A stretch of DNA of 64,000 bases from Burkholderiales bacterium UBA4657 (GTDB lineage: Bacteria > Pseudomonadota > Gammaproteobacteria > Burkholderiales > Burkholderiaceae_E), in the NCBI GenBank assembly GCA_002405475.1, contig DHLX01000008.1:22106-86105 (forward strand). The letters run 5' to 3'. The position numbers and the translations under genes were made by a program. The notes under the pieces were generated by a model, which did no database searches, was not told the origin of the DNA, and saw nothing but the letters and a program-made list of their open reading frames with translations. This document shows, in pieces, positions 7,223 through 15,991 of this stretch; position 1 is the first letter of the stretch, and each line of letters begins with the position of its first letter.

Positions 7223-8689
7223 TTAGTAGCGCTCCAGATTCTGGAACGGCAGTTGCCCACCTATCACTTTCATGCGTCCATATTCGGCACAACGGTGCAG
7301 GCTGGGTATACCTTTGTCGGGGTTGAGCAGACCCAAAGGGTCAAAGGCGCGTTTCACTCCGAAAAACTGCTCACGTTCGTGTTCATTGAACTGGACGCAC
7401 ATCTGATTGAGCTTTTCCACACCAACGCCATGCTCGCCGGTTACAGTACCACCGAGCGCCACGCACAATTCCAAAATTTCGGCACCAAAATCTTCAGCAC
7501 GTTGCAGCGAATCAGGGTCGTTATCGTCAAATAAAATCAAGGGGTGCAGATTGCCATCCCCGGCATGAAATACGTTCGGGCAACGCAGGCCATACTTTTG
7601 TTCCATGGCTTGAATGGCTTTCAGCATTTCACCCAAACGCTTTCTGGGAATGGTACCGTCCATGCAATAGTAAGCCGGTGACACCCGCCCGGCCGCAGGA
7701 AAAGCATTTTTCCGACCTGCCCAAAACTTTAGTCTTTCAGCCTCGTTTTGACTGACTTGTAAACGTGTCGCACCGGAAGCGCGTAATACTTGGCTCATAA
7801 GCTCTATTTCTTCTGCCACTTCTTCCGGCGTTCCATCACTTTCACATAACAAGATAGCGGCAGCTTGCAAGTCATAGCCGGCTTTGGCAAAGGGCTCGAC
7901 CATGTGGACTGCGGGCTGATCCATCATTTCGAGTCCAGCCGGAATAATGCCTGCTGCAATCAAGGCCGCTACCGCATTGCCTGCTTGCTCAATATCCGCG
8001 AAGCTTGCCATAATGCAGCGTGCCAGCTTGGGTTTAGGCACCAGCTTGACCGTTACCTCGGTAACTACTGCCAGCATGCCCTCACTGCCTATCATCAAGG
8101 CCATCAAGTCCAGCCCGGGGGAGTCCAACCCTTCACTGCCCAGCACGATTTCCTCGCCCTGCAGAGTCAGCGCCTTGATTTGCAATACGTTATGCACTGT
8201 CAGGCCATATTTCAGACAGTGCACCCCACCCGAATTTTCTGCGATATTGCCGCCTATGGTACAGGCAATTTGGCTCGATGGGTCTGGGGCGTAATACAGA
8301 CCGTAAGGTGCCGCCGCTTCACTGATAGCCAGGTTACGTACCCCTGGCTGCACCGTGGCAGTCCTGGCATAAGGGTCGAGTTTTAATAAGCGATTGAATT
8401 TCGCCATACCCAGAACCACACCATTGGCGCTAGGCATGGCGCCACCCGACAAGGAGGTTCCTGCGCCCCGCGCGGTGACCGGCACACCCAGTTCGGCACA
8501 GGTACGCAAGACTGCTGCTACCTGTTCATGAGTTTCAGGCAGAACAACCGCCAGAGGTACCTGGCGTAATATCGAGAGGCCATCACATTCGTAGGGGCGG
8601 GTATCCTCAGGCTGGTACAACAGTGCATGCCGAGGCACAGACGCATTCAAGGCCTGCAAGATTCGGGATTGCAGTTCAGTATCCATCAT
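7223..8689 (-). CDS. glcD: Glycolate oxidase catalytic subunit, FAD-linked
   Basis: A 488-aa FAD-dependent catalytic subunit that oxidises glycolate (often also D-lactate) at the inner membrane, feeding electrons to quinone via GlcE/GlcF. The PCMH-type FAD-binding domain has PVTARGAGTSLSGGA, TVQPGVRNLAISE and CTIGGNIAENSGGVHCLKYG. The C-terminal FAD-oxidase domain has NVFHAGDGNLHPLI and GGTVTGEHGVGVEKL. Start at one of two adjacent ATGs; no strong ribosome site is seen. It heads the leftward glc operon and is divergent from the adenosyltransferase gene with a 129-nt gap that should carry both promoters. No glcC-type regulator is adjacent. Confidence 0.95.
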   Translation of the reverse strand: MMDTELQSRILQALNASVPRHALLYQPEDTRPYECDGLSILRQVPLAVVLPETHEQVAAVLRTCAELGVPVTARGAGTSLSGGAMPSANGVVLGMAKFNRLLKLDPYARTATVQPGVRNLAISEAAAPYGLYYAPDPSSQIACTIGGNIAENSGGVHCLKYGLTVHNVLQIKALTLQGEEIVLGSEGLDSPGLDLMALMIGSEGMLAVVTEVTVKLVPKPKLARCIMASFADIEQAGNAVAALIAAGIIPAGLEMMDQPAVHMVEPFAKAGYDLQAAAILLCESDGTPEEVAEEIELMSQVLRASGATRLQVSQNEAERLKFWAGRKNAFPAAGRVSPAYYCMDGTIPRKRLGEMLKAIQAMEQKYGLRCPNVFHAGDGNLHPLILFDDNDPDSLQRAEDFGAEILELCVALGGTVTGEHGVGVEKLNQMCVQFNEHEREQFFGVKRAFDPLGLLNPDKGIPSLHRCAEYGRMKVIGGQLPFQNLERY

Positions 8690-8818
8690 GGCTATAGTTA
8701 AGCAGACCTGCAGGCCAGATGCAATCCCTTTAAACCCCTAAGCACACCCTGCATACACTGGCCAATCGGGCATAGGCTCTACAATATACCTTTACTCACG
8801 GCACCGGATATTTCCCCT

Positions 8819-9379
8819 ATGGGCTACCGACTTTCGAAAATTTCCACCCGTACGGGTGACAGTGGCATGACCGGGCTGGGTGATGGTTCACGGGTCGAGA
8901 AAGATCATATGCGGGTACACGCCATGGGCGACATCGATGAATGTAACTCGCTGATCGGTCTGCTGCTATGCGAGCCACTACCTGAAGATATTCGGGTACT
9001 GCTGACGCAGGTTCAACATGACCTGTTTGACCTGGGGGGTGAGCTCTGCATACCCGGATTCATCAATATCAAGGACGAACATGTACTACGCCTGGATGCC
9101 CGCCTGACGCACTATAACGCCAGTTTGCCGCCCTTAACCAATTTCATACTACCGGGGGGCAGCCGCGCGGCCGCCCTGTCGCACCTGGTGCGCACGGTAG
9201 CGCGGCGGGCAGAGCGCGCCATGACGACACTAGGAAAACACGAAAAAGTCTCAGCGCATGCCCGTCAATACATTAACCGGCTGTCCGACCTGATGTTTGT
9301 GCTGGCACGGATACTGAACCGTAACGACGGGCATGGCGACGTGTTGTGGGCACAAAAAAAATCCAGTGACAAGACCTAA
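8819..9379 (+). CDS. pduO: PduO-type ATP:cob(I)alamin adenosyltransferase
   Basis: A 186-aa enzyme that transfers the adenosyl group of ATP to cob(I)alamin to make coenzyme B12. The N-terminus RLSKISTRTGDSGMTGLGDG is the ATP-binding signature of the PduO family; HAMGDIDECNSLIGLL and LVRTVARRAERAM are further conserved family blocks. Length fits the single-domain form. It is divergent from glcD and convergent with the cyclic-nucleotide-binding gene (7 nt apart). The ribosome site is poor. No other cobalamin genes are in the window. Confidence 0.93.
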   Translation: MGYRLSKISTRTGDSGMTGLGDGSRVEKDHMRVHAMGDIDECNSLIGLLLCEPLPEDIRVLLTQVQHDLFDLGGELCIPGFINIKDEHVLRLDARLTHYNASLPPLTNFILPGGSRAAALSHLVRTVARRAERAMTTLGKHEKVSAHARQYINRLSDLMFVLARILNRNDGHGDVLWAQKKSSDKT

Positions 9380-9386
9380 GCCGAGC

Positions 9387-9920
9387 CTAGCTGACGCGCT
9401 GTGTTTCCATGGTGGCCACCAGCTTGCTGCCGGTCTGGCGCAGCCGTTGTGACAGCATTTGATTCAGCCTGAGCAAAATACTCGCGCCCAGTACCGGATC
9501 GTCCTGAATCAACGTGATAAAGCGGTCGCGTGCCAGCACCGCAAAAATACTGGGCTCGCGGGTAAAACAGGAAGCAAAGCGTGGCTCACCATCCAGCATC
9601 GACATCTCGCCCAGGGTTTCACCTGCAGTGACGATGGCAATTCGCTTGTTGCTACCCCAGCGGTCTTTCTTGATGACCTCGACCGCCCCGGAAATGACCA
9701 GCACCATATAGTCGCCCGGGTCGCCTTCAGCAATAATCTGTACCGCACCCGTGGTTGTATAAACCTGCATGTAGGGTGTCAGGCGTCGCACTTCGTCCAG
9801 CGTTCGATCCTGCAACAACGCCGACCTGGCGACCAGTGCGTGTATGCGCTCGGCGTAGGCCAGAGCTGAAGGCTCACGCTGGCATCCCAGGCGGGTCAGT
9901 TGTTCAAGGCCTTCAGACAT
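9387..9920 (-). CDS. Cyclic-nucleotide-binding domain protein without DNA-binding domain
   Basis: A 177-aa soluble protein with a single cNMP-binding (Crp/PKA-R) fold: VQIIAEGDPGDYMVLVISGAVEV, then GETLGEMSMLDGEPRFASC, the phosphate-binding cassette region, and a C-terminal helix (LRLNQMLSQRLRQTGSKL). There is no helix-turn-helix, so it is not a transcription factor by itself. It could be a cAMP or c-di-GMP sensor acting by protein contact. It sits alone between the adenosyltransferase gene and aroG, 46 nt downstream of aroG on the same strand, so co-transcription is possible. Confidence 0.85.
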   Translation of the reverse strand: MSEGLEQLTRLGCQREPSALAYAERIHALVARSALLQDRTLDEVRRLTPYMQVYTTTGAVQIIAEGDPGDYMVLVISGAVEVIKKDRWGSNKRIAIVTAGETLGEMSMLDGEPRFASCFTREPSIFAVLARDRFITLIQDDPVLGASILLRLNQMLSQRLRQTGSKLVATMETQRVS

Positions 9921-9966
9921 GTCTTGAATCGGCTCAAATCGCGTTGACCTGAAACGCCAGAGCGTG

Positions 9967-11031
9967 TCATTCGACCGCGAGTTTCTCGCGGCTGGCCACG
10001 GCTTCAGCCAGTATGCTCAGCAGTCGTACCGAATCATCCCAGCCCAGGCAGGCATCGGTAACGCTCTGCCCGTAGTTCAAAGGCTGGCCTGGGGTATGGT
10101 CTTGTCGTCCTGCCACCAGGTGACTCTCTACCATGACGCCAAAGATACGCTCTTCGCCGGCTGAAATCTGTTGCGCCACATCCTGCGCCACCAGTAGCTG
10201 GTTTTCGTGTTTCTTGCTGCTGTTGGCATGGCTGAAGTCAATCATCAGCTTGGGTTCAAGCCCGGACTTGGCCAGTTCCTGACAGGCAGCCTCGACACTG
10301 GCAGCGTCGTAGTTGGGCTGTTTGCCCCCGCGCAAAATAACGTGGCAGTCTTCATTGCCGGCCGTCGATACAATGGCCGAGTGCCCGCCCTTGGTGACAG
10401 ACAGGAAATGATGTGGATGGCGCGCTGCCTTGATGGCGTCAACAGCAATTCTGATATTGCCATCGGTACCGTTCTTGAAGCCGACCGGACAGCTCAGGCC
10501 CGATGCCAGCTCACGATGCACCTGACTTTCGGTTGTGCGCGCCCCTATCGCGCCCCAGGACACCAGGTCAGCCAGATACTGCGGTGAAATCATATCCAGG
10601 TACTCGGTACCAGCGGGAAGCCCCAGATCGGAAATATTCAGCAACAGTTCACGGGCACGGCGCAAGCCATCATTGATTTTGAAGCTATTGTCCATATAAG
10701 GGTCGTTGATCAGCCCTTTCCAGCCCACGGTCGTGCGCGGCTTTTCAAAATAGACACGCATCACAATTTCGAGCTGATCCTTGTACTGCTCGCGTTGGGC
10801 TTTAAGCTTGGCTGCATACTCCAGCGCTGCTTTAGGATCATGAATGGAACACGGGCCAATAATGACCAGAAGTCTTGGATCCTGGCCGCGCATGATGCGG
10901 TGAATGGCGCTGCGGGCGTTATATACGGTTGCCGCCGCCTTGTCGCCGCATGGGAATTCCCGAATCAGGTGCGAAGGTGGCAATAACTCTTTGATTTCTC
11001 GAATACGAACATCGTCGGTACTGTAAGGCAT
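9967..11031 (-). CDS. aroG: 3-deoxy-7-phosphoheptulonate synthase, class I
   Basis: A 354-aa DAHP synthase that condenses phosphoenolpyruvate and erythrose 4-phosphate in the first step of aromatic amino acid synthesis. Class I AroFGH signatures are clear: LVIIGPCSIHDPKAAL, MRVYFEKPRTTVGWKGLIND, GARTTESQVHRELASGLS, PVGFKNGTDGN and MIDFSHANSSKK. The N-terminal extension (about 30 residues, DDVRIREIKELLPP) matches forms controlled by aromatic amino acids; which one is not readable here. Strong upstream control elements were not recognised. Confidence 0.95.
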   Translation of the reverse strand: MPYSTDDVRIREIKELLPPSHLIREFPCGDKAAATVYNARSAIHRIMRGQDPRLLVIIGPCSIHDPKAALEYAAKLKAQREQYKDQLEIVMRVYFEKPRTTVGWKGLINDPYMDNSFKINDGLRRARELLLNISDLGLPAGTEYLDMISPQYLADLVSWGAIGARTTESQVHRELASGLSCPVGFKNGTDGNIRIAVDAIKAARHPHHFLSVTKGGHSAIVSTAGNEDCHVILRGGKQPNYDAASVEAACQELAKSGLEPKLMIDFSHANSSKKHENQLLVAQDVAQQISAGEERIFGVMVESHLVAGRQDHTPGQPLNYGQSVTDACLGWDDSVRLLSILAEAVASREKLAVE

Positions 11032-11094
11032 GATTTATCTCGTGTGAATGGTAGTACAAGCATAGCAAAAACCGGCGCCATGCTGGTCAGAGGC

Positions 11095-11172
11095 TTATTT
11101 TTGGGTGGCTTTTTGACGCTGTTCTATCTCTTTCAAACGTTGCTGAAAGAACAGGAAGTCCTGCGGATGGGC
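11095..11172 (-). other. Short open C-terminal-like fragment between tldD and aroG
   Basis: Reading leftward, an open stretch of 25 codons (AHPQDFLFFQQRLKEIEQ, then RQKATQK) ends in TAA. It looks like the charged tail of a real protein, but the same frame has stop codons directly upstream (TAG at 11173-11175 and TAA shortly before) and no start. It may be the remnant of a small gene lost between tldD and aroG, or chance. The family was not recognised. Confidence 0.3.
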
Positions 11173-11206
11173 CTAGGCCTTGTTCCGACACCGTTAGCCC
11201 ATTTTA

Positions 11207-12688
11207 CTAGCCCGAACTAGTACCACCCACCGTCAAACCGTCAATTCTGAGCGTGGGCTGCCCTACCCCGACCGGCACGCTTTGGCCTTCCTTGCCACAC
11301 ACGCCAATACCAGGATCGAGCGCCAGATCGTTACCAATCATGCTGACACGGGTCAGGGCATCGGGGCCATTACCAATTAACGTCGCGCCCTTGACCGGGT
11401 AGGTGATCTTGCCGTTTTCTATGCGATAAGCCAGGCTGGCAGAAAAGACGAATTTGCCGTTGGTAATATCGACCTGTCCACCGCCAAAATTGACGGCATA
11501 CAATCCGTCTTTAACACTGGCAATAATTTCCTGCGGGTCACGTTCCCCCGCCAGCATGTAGGTATTGGTCATGCGCGGCATCGGCAAATGGGCAAACGAC
11601 TCGCGTCGGGCGTTGCCAGTTACGGCGGTTTTCATCAGGCGTGCGTTCAGGCTGTCCTGCAAATAGCCTTTTAATATTCCGTTTTCAATCAGTGTGGTGC
11701 ATTGGGTCGGGTTGCCTTCATCGTCAATGTTCAGAGAACCGCGGCGCTGTGCCAGCGTGCCATCATCCACCACGGTGACACCGGGCGCAGCTACCCGTTC
11801 GCCGAGCCGGCCGGAAAAGGCGCTGGAGCCTTTGCGGTTGAAGTCGCCTTCGAGTCCATGCCCAATAGCTTCATGCAATAAGACTCCCGGCCAGCCAGAG
11901 CCGAGTACGACGGTCATGGGGCCTGCGGGTGCCGGGCGTGAATCAAGATTAACCAGTGCCTGATCGACCGCTTCATTGACGTACTGGTTCAGACGCTCAT
12001 CGTTGAAATGGGCATAATCAAAGCGCCCGCCACCGCCAGAACTGCCCATTTCGCGGCGCCCATTGTGTTCAACAATCACGGTAAGGGACACGCGTACCAG
12101 CGGCCGTATGTCTGCCGCCAGCAGCGGCCCTAGTTTGCGGTCTTGTCGTGCCACCAGCACGACGTCGTACTCGCCAGCCAGCCCAGCCATGACTTGCACC
12201 ACGCGCGGGTCGCGTGCGCGAGCCAGTTGTTCTATGCGTTCCAGCAGTTGTACCTTAGCGGTAGAGTCGAGCGAAGCCAGCGGATCAAGCCCGGCATAGA
12301 GCGCGCGCGCACTGGCGGCACTGGAAAAGCCTTCGGTTTTCAGGCCACGCACCTGTCCGGCTGCGGCAATGGAACGTACTGAAGCGGCCGCCGCACCAAG
12401 CGCGGCCGGGCTGAGTTCGTCGGAATAGGCAAACGCGGTTTTGTCACCCGAGACGGCACGCACTCCCACGCCCTGGTCGATATTGAAGCTGCCCGATTTG
12501 ACGATGCCTTCTTCCAGGCTCCAGCCTTCGGAACGCGTATATTGAAAATACAGGTCGGCATAATCGACACGATGGCTGAAAATGTCCGACAGCGTGCGCA
12601 TGAGTTGTATTTCATCCAGTCCGTAGGGTTCAAGCAAGACCTGACGCGCGGTGTTCAAATGCGAAAGCTGAAGCTCACGGGCTTGCAT
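11207..12688 (-). CDS. tldD: Metalloprotease TldD
   Basis: A 493-aa zinc metalloprotease subunit of the TldD/TldE (PmbA) complex, which degrades unfolded peptides and matures some ribosomal peptides. The zinc site HEAIGHGLEGD (HExxxH) is near the middle, with the typical VRVSLTVIVEHNGRREMGSS and GVRAVSGDKTAFAYSDEL blocks on either side. It ends SSG*. Its partner tldE/pmbA is not in the window. It reads leftward and lies 45 nt downstream of dadA; a common transcript is possible. Confidence 0.94.
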   Translation of the reverse strand: MQARELQLSHLNTARQVLLEPYGLDEIQLMRTLSDIFSHRVDYADLYFQYTRSEGWSLEEGIVKSGSFNIDQGVGVRAVSGDKTAFAYSDELSPAALGAAAASVRSIAAAGQVRGLKTEGFSSAASARALYAGLDPLASLDSTAKVQLLERIEQLARARDPRVVQVMAGLAGEYDVVLVARQDRKLGPLLAADIRPLVRVSLTVIVEHNGRREMGSSGGGGRFDYAHFNDERLNQYVNEAVDQALVNLDSRPAPAGPMTVVLGSGWPGVLLHEAIGHGLEGDFNRKGSSAFSGRLGERVAAPGVTVVDDGTLAQRRGSLNIDDEGNPTQCTTLIENGILKGYLQDSLNARLMKTAVTGNARRESFAHLPMPRMTNTYMLAGERDPQEIIASVKDGLYAVNFGGGQVDITNGKFVFSASLAYRIENGKITYPVKGATLIGNGPDALTRVSMIGNDLALDPGIGVCGKEGQSVPVGVGQPTLRIDGLTVGGTSSG

Positions 12689-12733
12689 GCCTGTTCTCCC
12701 AAACTGTTTAACAGGTCTTATTGTGGGGCTGTT

Positions 12734-14002
12734 TTACAAAAACGCAAATTTCACCCCGGGCGTCTTTCCGGTCATGAGGTCGGCCAAAGCCGCGCCCGAG
12801 CCTACCCCCATGGTCCAGCCCAGGGTGCCGTGGCCGGTATTGAGGTAGAGGTTGTCGAGGCGGGTTTTGCCGATTAAAGGCAGGTTCGATGGTGTCGCCG
12901 GGCGCAAGCCGGCCCAGTATTGCGGACGTTCATAATCGCAAGCGCCCGGAAACAAGGCCTGGGCACGACGGGTCAAGGCGGCACAACGTATCGGGTTCAG
13001 TTCGCGTGAATAGCCGTTCAGTTCGGCCGTGCCGGCAACTCGCAGGCGCTTGCCCAGACGCGAAAAGACAATTTTGTATTCATCATCGGTCAGACTGACG
13101 CTAGGGGCAGCATCGGGCTGCACAATGTCGAACGTGGCGGAATACCCCTTGGCCGGGTAGATCAAGGCGTTGACGCCCAGCGGTGCTACCAGGTCGGTGC
13201 TATAACTGCCCAGTGCCACGACATAGGCATCGGCTTGTAATTGTTGATAGTGCCCATCAGACCCAATGACTTCGACACTTTGCACGCGCCGTGGGCTGGC
13301 CAGATTTCTTGGCTGCGGCACCAGACGCGACACCTGGGTCGAGTACAAAAAAGATACGCTGGCTTGTTCTGCCTGTTGCGCCAGCGACTGGGTAAATTTG
13401 AAAATGTCGCCTGACTCGTCTTCGGCGGTATAGTCGCCACCGACGATTTGCGCGCGAATGGAGTGCAGCGCGGGTTCTATCTGCAATACTTCTGCGCTTG
13501 AAATACTGCGCCGGTTGCAGCCAAACTCGCGCATCAGGGCGGCGGCTTCCTGTGAATGTTTGAATTCCTCAAGGTCGAGGTAAAAATGCAGGATGCCGCG
13601 GGTCAACTGGTCGTACTCAATACCCAGTTGCTCGCGCAGTTGTTGCAATTGGGTGCGTGAATAGGTCGCGAGCGAGACGATGTTTTCGACGTTGTAGCGC
13701 ACCCGTGCCGGCGTGCATTCGCGCAAAAACGCCAGCCCCCACAACCACTGGCGCAACTCGGGGCGCAGACGAAACAATAGCGGCGCATCTTCACGCCCGA
13801 GCCACTTCAGCAACAGGCGTGGGGCGCGCGGGTTGGCCCAGGGTTCGGCATGACTGACCGATATTTGCGCGCCGTTGGCAAAACTGGTTTCTAGCGCAGC
13901 TGCGGGCTGACGCTCGATGACGGTGACTTCGCAACCGGCCTGGCGCAAATACCAGGCAGTGCTGACTCCGATCACGCCGGCACCCAGAACAATCACTCGC
14001 AT
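12734..14002 (-). CDS. dadA: D-amino acid dehydrogenase small subunit
   Basis: A 422-aa FAD-dependent dehydrogenase that deaminates D-amino acids, mainly D-alanine, and feeds electrons to the quinone pool. MRVIVLGAGVIGVSTAWYL is the dinucleotide-binding Rossmann start; LETSFANGAQISVSHAEPW is a DadA hallmark; the C-terminal LNTGHGTLGWTMGVGSGAAL closes the FAD site. Length is normal. No alanine racemase (dadX) is adjacent. The upstream region has a 13-bp palindrome beside a possible TATTAT -10 box, suggesting control by a DNA-binding regulator. Confidence 0.94.
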   Translation of the reverse strand: MRVIVLGAGVIGVSTAWYLRQAGCEVTVIERQPAAALETSFANGAQISVSHAEPWANPRAPRLLLKWLGREDAPLLFRLRPELRQWLWGLAFLRECTPARVRYNVENIVSLATYSRTQLQQLREQLGIEYDQLTRGILHFYLDLEEFKHSQEAAALMREFGCNRRSISSAEVLQIEPALHSIRAQIVGGDYTAEDESGDIFKFTQSLAQQAEQASVSFLYSTQVSRLVPQPRNLASPRRVQSVEVIGSDGHYQQLQADAYVVALGSYSTDLVAPLGVNALIYPAKGYSATFDIVQPDAAPSVSLTDDEYKIVFSRLGKRLRVAGTAELNGYSRELNPIRCAALTRRAQALFPGACDYERPQYWAGLRPATPSNLPLIGKTRLDNLYLNTGHGTLGWTMGVGSGAALADLMTGKTPGVKFAFL

Positions 14003-14030
14003 ACTATCGCCCCATAGAAATAATATGTGT

Positions 14031-14043
14031 ATACAGGCTGTAT
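14031..14043. promoter_or_regulatory. Palindromic operator candidate upstream of dadA
   Basis: ATACAG-G-CTGTAT is a perfect 6-1-6 palindrome 29 bp upstream of the dadA ATG. On the leftward strand it sits just ahead of a TATTAT -10 candidate, so a bound protein would overlap the promoter. It lacks the CTGT-N8-ACAG spacing of a LexA box. The regulator is unknown. Confidence 0.4.
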
Positions 14044-14081
14044 CATGCCTGCATTTTGTCGGTTCTTTTCTTGGTATTGAT

Positions 14082-14120
14082 GCAATTTTTCAACGAAAAA
14101 AATTGCTTTTTTGTTTTTTT
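14082..14120 (+). other. A/T-rich hairpin followed by a long T-run
   Basis: GCAATTTTT (14082-14090) pairs with AAAAATTGC (14098-14106), followed by TTTTTTGTTTTTTT. Read rightward this is terminator-like, but no rightward gene precedes it; it lies between the slmA stop and the dadA promoter. It could stop antisense transcription, or act as bent A-tract DNA near the dadA promoter. Confidence 0.35.
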
Positions 14121-14147
14121 CTAATGAAAAATCCAGCGCGTACGGCG

Positions 14148-14765
14148 TTATTGCAGCAAAACCACGCCTTGCAGTTCCCAGCCTTCGGTCGGCAGCTTTT
14201 TCCAGCCACTTTTGGCAAAGCGCTGCCACTTGCCAGTGACAAAGCTCATGATCAGGTTGGCGCGCGCAGCGGCGTCAAAGTCTTGCGGGAAAGCTTGCTG
14301 GCTGACTGCAATACGTAGCGATTGTTTCAGTGCCAGTTCGACCCGGTCAAAAAACTGGTTCATGCGTTCCTGCAAGCGCTCATGCTCACCCACCAGTGCA
14401 TCGCCTATCAAAACCCGGGTCATGCCCGGATTTTGCTCGGCAAAGCGCAACAGCATGGCGCTGGTGGCGTGCGCCTGTTTCAGGCCACTGTCCTGCTCGG
14501 CACAAATCTGGTTGATGAGGGTGAAGACCGAAGTTTCAATAAACTCGATCAGGCCTTCAAACATTTGCGCCTTGCTGGCGAAATGACGGTAGAGCGCCGC
14601 TTCTGACACCTGCAATTGCGCCGCCAGCGCCGCCGTGGTAATTTTTTCGCCTTTGGGGTGCTGCAACATGGCCGCCAGCGCCTGCAGGATCAGGACACGC
14701 CGCTCACCCGGTTTACTCTGTGCGCGTTTACGGCTAGGGTCGTGCTGCACGTCCTGGTCTGCCAT
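14148..14765 (-). CDS. slmA: Nucleoid occlusion factor SlmA, TetR family
   Basis: A 205-aa TetR-fold protein. The N-terminal helix-turn-helix reads KITTAALAAQLQVSEAALYRHFASKAQMFE in two blocks, a close match to SlmA. The C-terminal domain contains RFAEQNPGMTRVLIGDALVG and ends with KSGWKKLPTEGW, as in SlmA. The protein binds specific chromosomal sites and blocks FtsZ ring formation over the nucleoid. It follows the HAD nucleotidase gene by 27 nt, a common arrangement in beta-proteobacteria (argB, HAD, slmA nearby). Assignment beyond TetR family is quite secure. Confidence 0.9.
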   Translation of the reverse strand: MADQDVQHDPSRKRAQSKPGERRVLILQALAAMLQHPKGEKITTAALAAQLQVSEAALYRHFASKAQMFEGLIEFIETSVFTLINQICAEQDSGLKQAHATSAMLLRFAEQNPGMTRVLIGDALVGEHERLQERMNQFFDRVELALKQSLRIAVSQQAFPQDFDAAARANLIMSFVTGKWQRFAKSGWKKLPTEGWELQGVVLLQ

Positions 14766-14792
14766 CTTGATCCCCCGGTCAGTTGCTATCGT

Positions 14793-15461
14793 TCAAAGCA
14801 GGCGAGCGATTGCCCGCGGTAATTGTGTAACGGATTGTACTTTCATGTCGACCCCCTGTGGGCAGCCCACGGTCTTTTTTGTGGCGTGCCCCCAACCTGT
14901 AACCCAGATAGTACGTAAACCGAGACTTTTGGCACTTTTCAGATTCACTACAGTATCTTCAACCAGCAGGCACTGGTGTGGTTTTAACTTTTCCCGCGCC
15001 AAGACATGCGCCAGCATGGTACGTGAAGGTTTGGGTAAAAAGCGGCCTCGAACCTGCATGTGTTCAATGGCATAGCAGGCATGAAAGTGGGTCTGTAACC
15101 CAAGATGAAACAGCACCTGCCGCGCATAGCGTTCAGGCGCGTTGGTCAGTAATATCTTGCGCCCCGGCAAACGGCGCAACGCCCAGGCCAGGCCGCGCTC
15201 CGCTTCTATCATGGCGGCCAGATTGTCGAATTCATGCGTGGCACGCAAGAAATGATGTGCCTCGATGTCATGGTGCCGCACCAGACCCAGCAGAGTGGCG
15301 CCGTACTGATGCCAATATTTGATTCGAAGCTCGCTGGCCTGCTGTTCGCTGGTCTGCAGGGTGTGCGCCATGTAGCGCGTCATCAGGCGGTTGATGTGTG
15401 GAAAAATAGCCGCACTGGCGTTGTGCAGGGTATTATCCAGATCGAATAACCAGGTGGTCAT
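14793..15461 (-). CDS. Pyrimidine 5'-nucleotidase, HAD family
   Basis: A 222-aa soluble HAD-superfamily phosphatase of the pyrimidine 5'-nucleotidase (Sdt1-like) group. The motif I nucleophile is in TWLFDLDNTLHNAS, motif II in KILLTNAPERYA, motif III lysine in FLPKPSRTML, and motif IV acids in CLLVEDTVVNLKSAKSLG. The helical cap lies between motifs I and II. It probably dephosphorylates UMP/CMP-type nucleotides; the exact substrate is not readable. It is followed closely by slmA. Confidence 0.87.
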   Translation of the reverse strand: MTTWLFDLDNTLHNASAAIFPHINRLMTRYMAHTLQTSEQQASELRIKYWHQYGATLLGLVRHHDIEAHHFLRATHEFDNLAAMIEAERGLAWALRRLPGRKILLTNAPERYARQVLFHLGLQTHFHACYAIEHMQVRGRFLPKPSRTMLAHVLAREKLKPHQCLLVEDTVVNLKSAKSLGLRTIWVTGWGHATKKTVGCPQGVDMKVQSVTQLPRAIARLL

Positions 15462-15498
15462 GGCTTAGCTTTAATAACAAGACAGGCATAATGATGCC

Positions 15499-15990
15499 AT
15501 GCGTACCCCTCATTTCGATTCGGCCCGCCTGCGTCAGGCTCTGGGACAATTTGCCACTGGCATTACAGTGATTGCCACGCGCGATGAACACGAGCATTTC
15601 ATCGGTCTCACTGTCAATTCGTTTAATTCGGTATCGCTGGAGCCGCCGCTGATTCTGTGGAGCCTGTCAAAACGCTCACGCTATCTGGCGACTTTCCGTC
15701 AGTGCTCCCATTACAGCATTAGCGTGCTGGCGGCGCATCAGCAGGACATTTCTCAGCGCTTTTCGACCCGCCATGCCGACCGTTTTCAACAGGTGGAGCA
15801 CCACGTCACCGAGTTGGGTCTGCCGCTGATTAACGACGCCTGCGCGCATTTTGAATGCCGCAACCGGCATCAGTACGACGAAGGCGACCATGTCATTTTT
15901 ATCGGTCTGGTCGAACACTGTTCGGCTCAGGGCGGTGAGCCGCTGCTCTACTTCAACAGCGGCTATGCGCGTTTGCTCAGTGCAACTTGA
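15499..15990 (+). CDS. Flavin reductase-like FMN-binding protein
   Basis: A 163-aa protein of the flavin reductase (DIM6/NTAB) family. LRQALGQFATGITVIATRD is the conserved N-terminal block and GLTVNSFNSVSLEPPLILWSL the flavin-binding segment; HFECRNRHQYDEGDHVIFIG closes the domain. Such proteins reduce FMN with NAD(P)H and often serve a two-component monooxygenase, but no oxygenase partner is nearby. It is convergent with argB; the two stop codons are 1 nt apart. Confidence 0.85.
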   Translation: MRTPHFDSARLRQALGQFATGITVIATRDEHEHFIGLTVNSFNSVSLEPPLILWSLSKRSRYLATFRQCSHYSISVLAAHQQDISQRFSTRHADRFQQVEHHVTELGLPLINDACAHFECRNRHQYDEGDHVIFIGLVEHCSAQGGEPLLYFNSGYARLLSAT

Positions 15991-15991
15991 C

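Noticed and set aside
14031..14043. LexA box upstream of dadA
   Set aside because: The ACAG and CTGT half-sites are in the wrong order and spacing (ACAG-G-CTGT), so this is not an SOS box.
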